6,263 bases of DNA from Chitinophaga pinensis (GCA_943324925.2 CALPNL020000114.1:1-6263), one strand, 5' to 3'; counted from the stretch's first letter, positions 1 through 6,221 are shown. The notes: generated by a model not told the origin, from the letters alone. Numbers and translations are program-made.

Positions 1-1545
1 AATAGATAGATTGGCATAATTTTGATTGTTAAATTGGTGGTAGAATCGACCAGTAACTCGCAATCGATCATCTGAAAATCCGTAGTTAATATCAGATCTG
101 TATTCTGTTCGTTTTCCTTTTTCTTCACTTCGTTTATAATAGCTAAATCCTGTAGAAAAGTTATAACCTTGAACGGTATTAAAAGATAGGGAGCTTAAAT
201 CAAACAATCCAGCATAATTGAAACTCATTTTTTTGAATGAGTTTTTATAGTTATAACCAAATAGTAAACTGCTAATTTTAAACTTATTATTTTTATTATC
301 AATAGAATCTAAATAGGTTTTAGAGCTTCGGATTAAATAAATACTATCTTTTTTTATGTAATCAATTGATTCTTCTGCGGTTAAAGGTATTGGTCTATTT
401 TTATTCCAATAAACAGTGTCTTTTTTATTGGCGTTTTCTTCAAAACTAAGCACTTCATTTCCAAAAGTTTTCTTCTCAAATGCATTTAGAAATTCGTAAT
501 TACTAAATACATAATTGAATTTTCCGTTGAATTTGATTCCAAATATTCCAGCATTAAAGGACAAGCTTTGAGAGTTTTTTGCCCAAATTTTATTTTTAGA
601 ATTGTAACTGTAGTTTTGTTTTAAATTCATTACTTCTAAAAATTCATTCTTCATTCGATAGCCTTTAATATCCAAATCTACTGCGTAAATAGCCCAGCTA
701 TCATCAACTATATAAATGTAGCCTTCAAAAACGGGTTCTTTATCTCTTTTTGGAATGACTTTTATTTTACAAATTTGTTGTCGGTTTTCATCGAAAAAAG
801 TGCCTTCTAGTTTGTATTTATAATAATTGAAAGCATTATTAGCGATAGGAGAAATCATGCTATTATTGAAATCGAGGGTATTGTTGTAAAAATCATATAA
901 GGAAGATTCTGCCGTGTTATAGCTAAAACCGTTATTATTACCACTAATTTTTGAGGCAATAATTTTCTCTTTTAAGTTGTTTGGTTTTTCATAGGAAATT
1001 TTGGATACCGTTTCTGATAAGTAGATGATCCCGCTTCCAGTAGAATCTATATTTGCTCCCATTTGTTCGCCAAGATCTATTTTTTGACCAAATATTTTCT
1101 TTGGCAGATCTTTCACTTTAAATATACCTCTTGAATAAAAATCGGCTTTGAACTTTCCAGTTTTGTCAGAATTTTCTTTTTTGCTAGCAATAGCGCTTCT
1201 TATTATTGCATTGGCAGGATTTTCCTTTTGATTGATTACCACTTCATTTAAAGTATAATTCTCTTCAATCATTTTTACATTTAATAGGTAGGGTAGTTTC
1301 TCAATATCAATAGCAATTTTTTGAGTTTTGAATCCCAGGTATTGAAAAACAAGGGTGTGTTTTCCATTTTTTTTAATATTCAATTCGTAAATACCATTGT
1401 CGTTTGAGGTAGTCCCGTTGTAAGTATTTGATGAAAAAATAGTTACAAACGGAAGTGGATTTCCTTTCTCATCTGTTACGGTTCCTTTTACTTGAGCAAA
1501 ATTAGAAATACAGGCTAATAATAATAAATAAGTAATTTTTTTCAT
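1..1545 (-). CDS. CarboxypepD_reg-like / DUF5686 family secreted protein (C-terminus beyond window)
   Basis: The minus-strand reading frame is open for 515 codons from the ATG at 1545 to the left edge, with no stop, so the C-terminal part is missing from this window. Residues 1-17 form a short signal peptide (MKK, a leucine-rich core, then NFA before Q18), which implies export. Residues about 19-105 look like a carboxypeptidase-regulatory-like beta-sandwich (VKGTVTDEKGNPLPFVT, a GTTSNDNGIYEL stretch, then LVFQYLGFKTQ), the N-terminal module common in Bacteroidota envelope proteins. From about residue 110 the sequence fits DUF5686: an AIIRSAIASKKEN helix, ADFYSRGIFKV near 134-144, RPIPLTAEE at 384-392 and FNTVQGYN at 455-462. 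The last visible part alternates aromatic and polar residues as in beta-barrel strands. The biochemical function of this family is unknown to me; an outer-membrane location is inferred. The gene starts 66 bases downstream of aroQ on the same strand with no terminator between, so co-transcription is likely. Confidence 0.85.
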   Translation of the reverse strand, partial: MKKITYLLLLACISNFAQVKGTVTDEKGNPLPFVTIFSSNTYNGTTSNDNGIYELNIKKNGKHTLVFQYLGFKTQKIAIDIEKLPYLLNVKMIEENYTLNEVVINQKENPANAIIRSAIASKKENSDKTGKFKADFYSRGIFKVKDLPKKIFGQKIDLGEQMGANIDSTGSGIIYLSETVSKISYEKPNNLKEKIIASKISGNNNGFSYNTAESSLYDFYNNTLDFNNSMISPIANNAFNYYKYKLEGTFFDENRQQICKIKVIPKRDKEPVFEGYIYIVDDSWAIYAVDLDIKGYRMKNEFLEVMNLKQNYSYNSKNKIWAKNSQSLSFNAGIFGIKFNGKFNYVFSNYEFLNAFEKKTFGNEVLSFEENANKKDTVYWNKNRPIPLTAEESIDYIKKDSIYLIRSSKTYLDSIDNKNNKFKISSLLFGYNYKNSFKKMSFNYAGLFDLSSLSFNTVQGYNFSTGFSYYKRSEEKGKRTEYRSDINYGFSDDRLRVTGRFYHQFNNQNYANLSI

Positions 1546-1611
1546 AGATTATTTGTTTTTAAAGGAAACGACGAATATTAGTAATCAATGTTACAATTTA
1601 AACCGATTAGA

Positions 1612-2025
1612 TTACAAAAAGGATTGTAAAGCCAAATCGTAACTGTTTAGTCCAAAACCTATTATTATCCCTTTAGCGTTTGCTGAAATAAAAGACTGAT
1701 GACGAAAGGTTTCTCTGGAAAAAGTATTGGATATATGAACTTCAATTACGGGAGTGGAAATTGCTTTTACAGCATCACCTATTCCAATAGAAGTATGAGT
1801 GTAGGCGGCTGCGTTTAAAAGGATGCCATCGTAGGTAAAACCTACTTCCTGAATTTTTGATATTAATTCACCTTCAATATTGCTTTGAAAATAGTCCAAC
1901 GCTAAACTTGGATATTTGTTTTTTAAAACAGAAAAGTAGTCTTCAAAAGTTTGATGACCATAAATTTCAGGCTCCCTTTTCCCTAGGAGATTTAAATTAG
2001 GCCCATTTATTATTATGATTTTCAT
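1612..2025 (-). CDS. aroQ: Type II 3-dehydroquinate dehydratase
   Basis: This cytoplasmic enzyme dehydrates 3-dehydroquinate to 3-dehydroshikimate, the third step of the shikimate pathway to chorismate and aromatic amino acids. The 137 residues are close to the usual 140-150 of the type II (dodecameric, flavodoxin-like) family. The N-terminal signature NGPNLNLLGKREPEIYG covers residues 7-23 and contains the active-site Arg17 and the catalytic Tyr22 on the mobile loop. Asn71 and His77 lie in LLNAAAYTHTS (69-79), and EVHISN (95-100) carries the catalytic His97. Arg108 lies in the following RETFRH. All expected active-site residues are present, so the enzyme should be active. The start is fixed by the N-terminal motif; the preceding sequence is A-rich (TAAAAAAAAATG) with no Shine-Dalgarno, as is normal in this phylum. 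The gene heads a probable two-gene minus-strand unit with the DUF5686 gene and is divergent from the outer-membrane genes. Confidence 0.96.
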   Translation of the reverse strand: MKIIIINGPNLNLLGKREPEIYGHQTFEDYFSVLKNKYPSLALDYFQSNIEGELISKIQEVGFTYDGILLNAAAYTHTSIGIGDAVKAISTPVIEVHISNTFSRETFRHQSFISANAKGIIIGFGLNSYDLALQSFL

Positions 2026-2134
2026 TTTTTTTTAGTAAAAATAAGAAATCTTGTAGATTATAATTGTTTTAATATTGTTAAAACTAATTAAACCTATTTG
2101 AATTGGATTAGTTATTAGTAAGTAACATACTATT

Positions 2135-2221
2135 TTGTTAATAATTATATCCTTCTACATCGATTGAAATATAGTATTGTTAATAAAATTGTTAATAACT
2201 GTAGTGTTAATTTGTTAATAA
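2135..2221 (+). repeat. Cluster of TTGTTAATAA elements upstream of first outer-membrane gene
   Basis: The exact decamer TTGTTAATAA occurs at 2135-2144, 2177-2186, 2189-2198 and 2212-2221, with a degenerate copy (GTGTTAATTT) at 2204-2213. All copies have the same orientation. The copies at 2177 and 2189 start 12 bases apart and lie 97 and 85 bases before the ATG at 2274. Elements at nearly the same distances (96 and 84) precede the next gene. The block could be a transcription-factor binding array or an AT-rich promoter-activating element. That role is inferred; the sequence only shows the repeats and their spacing. Confidence 0.6.
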
Positions 2222-2238
2222 TGAATTTTTAAAATAGC

Positions 2239-2246
2239 TAATTTTA
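2239..2246 (+). promoter_or_regulatory. Candidate -7 promoter element (weak match)
   Basis: TAATTTTA matches the Bacteroidota -7 consensus TAnnTTTG except at the last base. It lies 35 bases before the ATG at 2274, almost the same place as the perfect match before the neighbouring gene (36 bases). No TTG sits at the usual distance of about 19 bases upstream; the nearest, at 2212-2214, leaves 24. The assignment therefore rests mainly on the parallel with the downstream gene. Confidence 0.35.
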
Positions 2247-2247
2247 C

Positions 2248-2333
2248 TATTATTAATTTTAAACAACACTAAAATGAAAAAAATTATTTTAACTGCTGCT
2301 GCAGTATTTGCATTTAGCTTTGCTAATGCGCAA
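2248..2333 (+). repeat. 86-base duplicated leader and signal-peptide segment, copy A
   Basis: This segment holds 26 bases of 5' leader and the first 20 codons of the gene at 2274. It aligns without gaps to 3048-3133 at about 77 of 86 positions by hand count (2 differences in the leader, 7 in the coding part). Similarity ends abruptly after codon 20, at the predicted signal-peptide cleavage site. The two copies are exactly 800 bases apart in direct orientation. Confidence 0.8.
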
Positions 2334-2897
2334 ATTAAAACTGACGCTGGTACTTTTACAAAACCTACTGCTGGAAGTACTCAAGTAGAGGTGTCTTTTT
2401 CACCAGATGTAACTGGAAGCCCTTCAATGTTTTCATTGCCAAATTTTTATGGATCTACAACTCCTGGTGTTAAAGTTAGAAAATTTAGTAGCGACACTAA
2501 AGCAATGAGATACATTGCTAATGTTTCAATGTCAAAAGCTAATTCTAATGCAGATACTGATTTCACAATGGCGTTAGGTGTAGGTGTTGAAAACCATATG
2601 AAAGGGGCTGAAAGATTATCAACCTATTGGGGATATGAAGGTAATGTAGGATATAGCTCTATTGCTACAGAAGCAACTTCTCCAATGTCTCCAGCTTCAA
2701 GTACAGCTACTCTTGGTCTTTCCGGGCAAGTATTTACAGGTTTTGATTATTATATCATGCCAAATATTTATTTAGGATGTGAACTAAATTATGGATTAGC
2801 GATACTATCAACAACTCCTAAAGGCGGAGAGGCTTCTACTAGTATTAAAGTACAGCCAAGCGTATTACCGGCAATGAGATTAGGATGGAGATTCTAA
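2274..2897 (+). CDS. Putative outer-membrane beta-barrel protein, family not recognised
   Basis: This 207-residue protein has a clear Sec signal peptide: MKK, a hydrophobic core and ANA before Q20, with cleavage predicted between 19 and 20. I do not recognise a named family for the mature part. It is rich in Ser, Thr, Gly and Ala, and has alternating stretches such as FTMALGVGVE (97-106), GYEGNVGYSSI (120-130), ATLGLSGQVFTGFDYY (145-160) and NIYLGCELNYGLAIL (164-178). It ends in LPAMRLGWRF with a C-terminal Phe, like a Bam-recognised beta-signal, so a small outer-membrane barrel of about eight strands is the best inference. The start codon is fixed by the signal peptide and the A-rich TAAAATG context. 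Its leader and signal peptide nearly copy those of the next gene, but the mature parts differ. Frequent GCT, GGT and ACT codons suggest good expression. It has its own terminator, so it is probably monocistronic. Confidence 0.75.
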   Translation: MKKIILTAAAVFAFSFANAQIKTDAGTFTKPTAGSTQVEVSFSPDVTGSPSMFSLPNFYGSTTPGVKVRKFSSDTKAMRYIANVSMSKANSNADTDFTMALGVGVENHMKGAERLSTYWGYEGNVGYSSIATEATSPMSPASSTATLGLSGQVFTGFDYYIMPNIYLGCELNYGLAILSTTPKGGEASTSIKVQPSVLPAMRLGWRF

Positions 2898-2915
2898 TTT
2901 TATAAACTACAATTT

Positions 2916-2943
2916 AAAACCACGCATATAGCGTGGTTTTTTT
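2916..2943 (+). terminator. Rho-independent terminator of first outer-membrane gene
   Basis: A perfect 10-bp stem, AAAACCACGC (2916-2925) with GCGTGGTTTT (2931-2940), encloses the five-base loop ATATA, and the T run continues to 2943. It begins 18 bases after the stop codon. The same CCACGC/GCGTGG stem, with a different loop, follows the next gene. Confidence 0.9.
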
Positions 2944-2966
2944 ATGATAATATTTAATTAAAATAA

Positions 2967-2999
2967 TTGTTAATAAACTGTTGATAAAGTTGTTAACAA
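2967..2999 (+). repeat. Three phased GTTAATAA-type repeats upstream of PorT-like gene
   Basis: Three related decamers lie head to tail: TTGTTAATAA (2967-2976), CTGTTGATAA (2978-2987) and TTGTTAACAA (2990-2999). Their starts are 11 and 12 bases apart, about one helical turn, so all would face the same side of the DNA. The last is embedded in the perfect 12-base palindrome GTTGTTAACAAC (2989-3000). The second and third lie 96 and 84 bases before the ATG, matching the array of the preceding gene within one base. A regulator-binding or promoter-activating role is inferred. Confidence 0.6.
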
Positions 3000-3037
3000 C
3001 TCTAATTAATACTGTATTTATTGGGTTTTAAAATTTA

Positions 3038-3045
3038 TAAATTTG
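3038..3045 (+). promoter_or_regulatory. Candidate -7 promoter element TAAATTTG
   Basis: TAAATTTG is a perfect match to the Bacteroidota -7 consensus TAnnTTTG and lies 36 bases before the ATG at 3074, implying a 5' leader of roughly 20-25 bases. A TTG at 3021-3023 could be the -33 element, but its 14-base spacing is shorter than usual, so the upstream element is uncertain. The phased repeats end 38 bases upstream of this box. Confidence 0.5.
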
Positions 3046-3047
3046 AT

Positions 3048-3133
3048 TATTATTAATTTTAAACTACATTAAAATGAAAAAAGTTTTATTAACTGCGGTT
3101 GCAGTATTCGCATTTAGCTTTGCTAATGCACAA
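3048..3133 (+). repeat. 86-base duplicated leader and signal-peptide segment, copy B
   Basis: This is the counterpart of 2248-2333 (about 77 of 86 identical, no gaps), covering the 5' leader and codons 1-20 of the gene at 3074. Many identical synonymous codons (GTA, GCA, TTT, AGC, GCT, AAT) show common descent at DNA level rather than convergence of signal peptides. Confidence 0.8.
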
Positions 3134-3616
3134 GACACTAAATATGGTGTTAAAGGAGGTTTGAACATGTCAAATAATTCAGCTGATGGATCTAAAAGTA
3201 TTACCTCTTTCCATTTAGGAGGTTTTGCTCAATTCAAAATGAATGATAAATTCGCTATTCAACCTGAATTATTATATTCTGCACAAGGTGCTAAATCTGA
3301 TTTTGGAACATTTAATTTAAATTACATTAACATTCCAGTTATGGCTAAATATAATGTAGCTGATGCTTTCAGTATTGAAGCTGGTCCACAAATTGGTTTC
3401 TTAATGTCTGCTACATTTGCATCAGTAGATGTAAAAGAAAATTGTAACTCAACTGATTTTGGTTTTAATTTAGGTGCTGGTTATGACTTAAATGAAACTA
3501 TGTCATTAGGTTTACGTTACACAATGGGTTTATCAAATGTTGAAAAAGACGTTGCTGGTCAAGCAAGTAATTCAAAAAACTCTAACATTCAATTGTCTTT
3601 TGGATATAAATTCTAA
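3074..3616 (+). CDS. PorT-like outer-membrane beta-barrel protein
   Basis: This 180-residue protein has a Sec signal peptide cleaved after ANA (19) and the pattern of the PorT-like outer-membrane beta-barrel family, common in Bacteroidota. Visible strands in order are YGVKGGLNMSN (24-34), SFHLGGFAQFKM (45-56), FAIQPELLYSAQGAK (60-74), LNYINIPVMAKYNV (82-95), FSIEAGPQIGFLMSA (99-113), FGFNLGAGYDL (129-139), MSLGLRYTMGLSN (143-155) and NIQLSFGYKF (171-180). That makes eight strands ending in Phe, as expected for a barrel inserted by the BAM machinery. The FAIQPELLYSAQGAK and YINIPVMAKY segments are the most diagnostic. The specific role is unknown; family members are often abundant small barrels, and despite the family name this need not be the type IX secretion component. 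Leucine is nearly always TTA, consistent with good expression. It has its own putative promoter and terminator. Confidence 0.88.
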   Translation: MKKVLLTAVAVFAFSFANAQDTKYGVKGGLNMSNNSADGSKSITSFHLGGFAQFKMNDKFAIQPELLYSAQGAKSDFGTFNLNYINIPVMAKYNVADAFSIEAGPQIGFLMSATFASVDVKENCNSTDFGFNLGAGYDLNETMSLGLRYTMGLSNVEKDVAGQASNSKNSNIQLSFGYKF

Positions 3617-3636
3617 TTAGAATTTAAATTACAATT

Positions 3637-3663
3637 AAACCACGCTTTAGGCGTGGTTTTTTT
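3637..3663 (+). terminator. Rho-independent terminator of PorT-like gene
   Basis: A perfect 9-bp stem, AAACCACGC (3637-3645) with GCGTGGTTT (3651-3659), has the loop TTTAG and a T run through 3663. It begins 21 bases after the stop codon and shares its stem with the terminator at 2916-2943, while loop and flanks differ. It separates this gene from xerD, only 25 bases further on. Confidence 0.9.
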
Positions 3664-3688
3664 ATTAAAATAGTTTTCCTTTGTAATA

Positions 3689-4585
3689 ATGAATTGGACT
3701 ACGTATATTAAAAGTTATCAATCCTATTTGAGAATTGAAAGAGGAATGTCGAAAAATACCATCGACAATTATTCTTTCGATATCGAGCGGCTTTGTCTTT
3801 TTCTTGAGGAGAATTCAATTTCCGTTTCTCCAATTACAATTAGCGAAGAGACTATTCAACAGTTCGTTTATCACATTGCAAAACAGTTAAATGCTAGGTC
3901 GCAGGCGAGAATAATTTCGGGTTTAAAGAGTTTTTTTTCCTATTTGATTTTTGAAGATTATCGGTCAGACAATCCCTTGGAATTAATTGAAACCCCAAGA
4001 ATTGGAAGAAAACTCCCAGATACCTTATCGATTGTTGATATTGACCGACTTATTGCAGCTATTGATTTAAGTTCCAATGAAGGAGAGCGGAATAGGGCCA
4101 TACTTGAGACACTTTACGGTTGTGGATTGCGTGTTTCTGAATTGGTAACTTTAAAAATATCGGATCTTTTCTTTGAGGAAGGTTTTATAAAAATAACGGG
4201 AAAAGGGAATAAGCAACGTTTTGTTCCAATTGGTTCTTACACCCAGAAATACATCGAGATTTATAAAGACAATATTAGATCTCATTTAAATATACAAAAA
4301 GGGCATGAAGATACTTTGTTTTTAAATAGGAGAGGGCGTCAATTAACAAGAGCAATGATATTTACAATAATAAAAGATTTGGCGGTAAAAATCGATTTAA
4401 ATAAAACCATTAGTCCACATACCTTTCGACATTCTTTTGCAACCCATTTACTTGAAAATGGTGCCGATTTGCGATCCATCCAATTAATGCTCGGTCATGA
4501 ATCGATTACCACAACTGAAATATATGTGCATCTAGATAGAAAACATTTGTCGGAAATCATGAATATGTTTCACCCTAGAAAGTAA
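3689..4585 (+). CDS. xerD: Site-specific tyrosine recombinase XerD
   Basis: This cytoplasmic recombinase resolves chromosome dimers by strand exchange at dif, normally with a XerC-type partner and FtsK. Its 298 residues match the usual XerC/XerD length. Residues about 1-88 form the N-terminal SAM-like DNA-binding domain (YLRIERGMSKNTIDNYSFDI near 13-32), and about 107-290 the catalytic domain. The full catalytic set is present: Arg148 in GLRVSEL, Lys172 in GKGNKQR, His244 and Arg247 in SPHTFRHSFATHLL, His270 in MLGHESI and the nucleophile Tyr279 in TEIYVH. The HTFRHSFATHLLENGAD stretch and lack of extra domains favour a housekeeping Xer protein over a phage or transposon integrase. XerC is possible but less likely, and some Bacteroidota may rely on one main Xer protein. 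The start at 3689 is chosen because MNWTTYIKSYQSYL begins where family members begin. Only 25 bases separate it from the preceding terminator, so its promoter must be very close or transcription comes from read-through. Confidence 0.93.
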   Translation: MNWTTYIKSYQSYLRIERGMSKNTIDNYSFDIERLCLFLEENSISVSPITISEETIQQFVYHIAKQLNARSQARIISGLKSFFSYLIFEDYRSDNPLELIETPRIGRKLPDTLSIVDIDRLIAAIDLSSNEGERNRAILETLYGCGLRVSELVTLKISDLFFEEGFIKITGKGNKQRFVPIGSYTQKYIEIYKDNIRSHLNIQKGHEDTLFLNRRGRQLTRAMIFTIIKDLAVKIDLNKTISPHTFRHSFATHLLENGADLRSIQLMLGHESITTTEIYVHLDRKHLSEIMNMFHPRK

Positions 4586-4600
4586 TTTTAGATTTATTTT

Positions 4601-4633
4601 AAAAAAAAGGCTTACTAATAAAATTAATAAGCC
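4601..4633 (-). terminator. Rho-independent terminator of rny
   Basis: Read on the minus strand, GGCTTATTAAT pairs with ATTAGTAAGCC (plus-strand arms 4623-4633 and 4609-4619) as an 11-bp stem with one G-U pair and a three-base loop, followed by eight T (plus-strand A run 4601-4608). On the plus strand the wobble becomes a C-A mismatch and no T run follows, so the element is built for rny transcripts. It lies 22 bases beyond the rny stop and 15 bases beyond the xerD stop. Confidence 0.85.
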
Positions 4634-4655
4634 CTTGAATTATATATAAAGAAAA

Positions 4656-6221
4656 CTATTTCGCAATATTTACAGCTCTAGTTTCTCTAATTACCGTTAC
4701 TTTAACTTGACCAGGATAGGTCATTTCGGTTTGAATTTTTTGTGAAATTTCAAATGATAAAGTTGCAGCATTGTCATCTGATACTTTTTCGCTTTCTACA
4801 ATCACACGTAGTTCTCTACCGGCCTGAATTGCGTAGGCATTTTTAACTCCATTGAATCCAAATGCTACTTCTTCCAAATCTTTTAATCGTTGGATGTAAG
4901 AATCCAAAACTTGTCTTCTTGCTCCAGGGCGTGCACCTGATATAGCATCACAAACTTGGATAATTGGAGATAGTAATGACTTCATTTCAATCTCATCGTG
5001 GTGCGCTCCAATGGCATTACAAACTTCTTCTTTCTCACCGTATTTCTCAGCCCATTGCATTCCTAACAAGGCGTGTGGCAAATCACTTTCAGCATCCGGC
5101 ACTTTTCCGATATCGTGTAATAAACCAGCTCTTTTTGCTAGTTTAACATTCAAGCCTAATTCTGCCGCCATGATTCCACAGAGCTTAGAAACTTCTCTTG
5201 AGTGTTGCAATAAGTTTTGTCCATAAGAAGAACGGTATTTCATTCTACCAACCACTTTAATCAATTCTGGGTGCAATCCGTGGATACCTAAATCGATTAC
5301 CGTTCGTTTACCTACTTCAATAATCTCATCGTCAATTTGTTTTGCCGTTTTAGCAACTACTTCTTCAATTCTTGCTGGGTGAATTCTACCGTCAGTAACT
5401 AATTTATGAAGTGCCAAACGAGCAATTTCTCTTCTCACAGGGTCAAAACAAGATAAAATAATTGCTTCTGGAGTATCATCAACAATAATTTCTACGCCTG
5501 TTGCTGCTTCTAAAGCTCGAATATTACGTCCTTCACGACCAATAATTCTTCCTTTTACGTCGTCAGATTCAATATTGAAAACAGAAACGCAATTTTCTAC
5601 TGCCTCTTCTGTACCTACTCTTTGGATAGTGTTGATGATTATTTTCTTCGCTTCTTGTTGCGCAGTTAACTTGGCTTCTTCTATGGTGTCTTGAATTTGA
5701 GCCATCGCTTTGGTTTTGGCTTCCGCTTTTAAACCTTCTATTAATTGATTACTTGCTTCTTCTGCTGATAAACCTGAAATTACTTCCAACTGGTTTAACT
5801 GGCTTTTATGCATTTTTTCAACTTCAACTTGCTTCTTATCAAGAATTTCAATTTTGGAAGTGTATTCAGCTGTTTTAGCTTCAAAATCGTCATTGATTTT
5901 TTTGGCTTTAGCCAATTCATTTGAAATTTGAGATTCTTTATCGCGAACTCTTTTCTCAACTTCGGCAACCTTTCTTTCTCTTCCCAGAATTACTTCTTCG
6001 TGTTCCGATTTTAATTCAATAAACCTTTCTTTAGCTTGAAGAATTTTATCTTTTTTGATGTTTTCTCCTTCTAAATTTGCGTCTTTTAAAATTGAAGCGG
6101 CTTCTTTTTTAGCATTTTGAACTAAACTTGAAACACTGCTTTTTTCCATCACTTTTGCAAGAATAAATCCCCCTGCAACCCCAACTATTCCCGAAATAAT
6201 TATAATTAATGTACTGTCCAT
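4656..6221 (-). CDS. rny: Ribonuclease Y
   Basis: RNase Y is a membrane-anchored endoribonuclease that starts mRNA decay. The 521 residues match the family norm (about 520). Domains in order: an N-terminal transmembrane anchor (about 4-23, LIIIISGIVGVAGGFILA); a long Glu/Lys-rich coiled coil (about 30-190); a KH RNA-binding domain (about 205-270) with the GXXG loop G218-R-E-G221 inside GRIIGREGRNIRALE; an HD phosphohydrolase domain (about 325-430); and a conserved C-terminal region ending in TYPGQVKVTVIRETRAVN. The metal ligands are visible: His330 (NLLQHS), His359-Asp360 (GLLHDIGK) and Asp415 (QVCDAISGARPGARR), plus His397-His398 in GAHHDE. Nothing is missing, so an active enzyme is expected. 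The start at 6221 is chosen because it places the anchor right at the N-terminus; the context is A-rich (ACAAACATG) without Shine-Dalgarno. The gene is convergent with xerD. An apparent terminator half just upstream suggests it is transcribed separately from its upstream neighbour. Confidence 0.97.
   Translation of the reverse strand: MDSTLIIIISGIVGVAGGFILAKVMEKSSVSSLVQNAKKEAASILKDANLEGENIKKDKILQAKERFIELKSEHEEVILGRERKVAEVEKRVRDKESQISNELAKAKKINDDFEAKTAEYTSKIEILDKKQVEVEKMHKSQLNQLEVISGLSAEEASNQLIEGLKAEAKTKAMAQIQDTIEEAKLTAQQEAKKIIINTIQRVGTEEAVENCVSVFNIESDDVKGRIIGREGRNIRALEAATGVEIIVDDTPEAIILSCFDPVRREIARLALHKLVTDGRIHPARIEEVVAKTAKQIDDEIIEVGKRTVIDLGIHGLHPELIKVVGRMKYRSSYGQNLLQHSREVSKLCGIMAAELGLNVKLAKRAGLLHDIGKVPDAESDLPHALLGMQWAEKYGEKEEVCNAIGAHHDEIEMKSLLSPIIQVCDAISGARPGARRQVLDSYIQRLKDLEEVAFGFNGVKNAYAIQAGRELRVIVESEKVSDDNAATLSFEISQKIQTEMTYPGQVKVTVIRETRAVNIAK

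Noticed and set aside
1510..1521. Possible lipobox (LLAC, residues 9-12) at the start of the DUF5686 protein
   Set aside because: A signal peptide of only 11 residues would be too short, and a normal signal peptidase I site (NFA before Gln18) follows directly, so lipidation is unlikely.
1581..1615. Inverted repeat GTAATC...GATTAC between the DUF5686 gene and aroQ
   Set aside because: The stem is only six base pairs with a 23-base loop, overlaps the aroQ stop codon and has no T run in the minus direction, so it is not a convincing terminator.
2135..2221. AT-rich repeat cluster as a replication origin or DnaA-box array
   Set aside because: The elements do not match DnaA boxes (TTATCCACA type), no dnaA or other origin-linked gene is nearby, and the same elements recur at a fixed distance from a second start codon, which fits a promoter-linked role better.
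2135..2999. Repeats as a CRISPR-like array
   Set aside because: Repeat units are about 10 bases with irregular or very short spacing and no unique spacers of constant length; no cas genes are present.
3689..4585. The tyrosine recombinase as an integrase of a mobile element
   Set aside because: It has the length and domain layout of housekeeping XerD, lies among core genes, and there are no attachment-site repeats, tRNA target or phage genes nearby.
3617..4655. A dif site near xerD
   Set aside because: I found no inverted-arm 28-base dif-like sequence in the flanking intergenic bases; dif is normally at the replication terminus and not beside xerD.
4964..5226. Two overlapping plus-strand open frames of 60 and 71 codons inside rny
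   Set aside because: They lie entirely opposite the highly conserved HD-domain coding region of rny, have no recognisable protein features and no leader of their own; they are antisense shadows.
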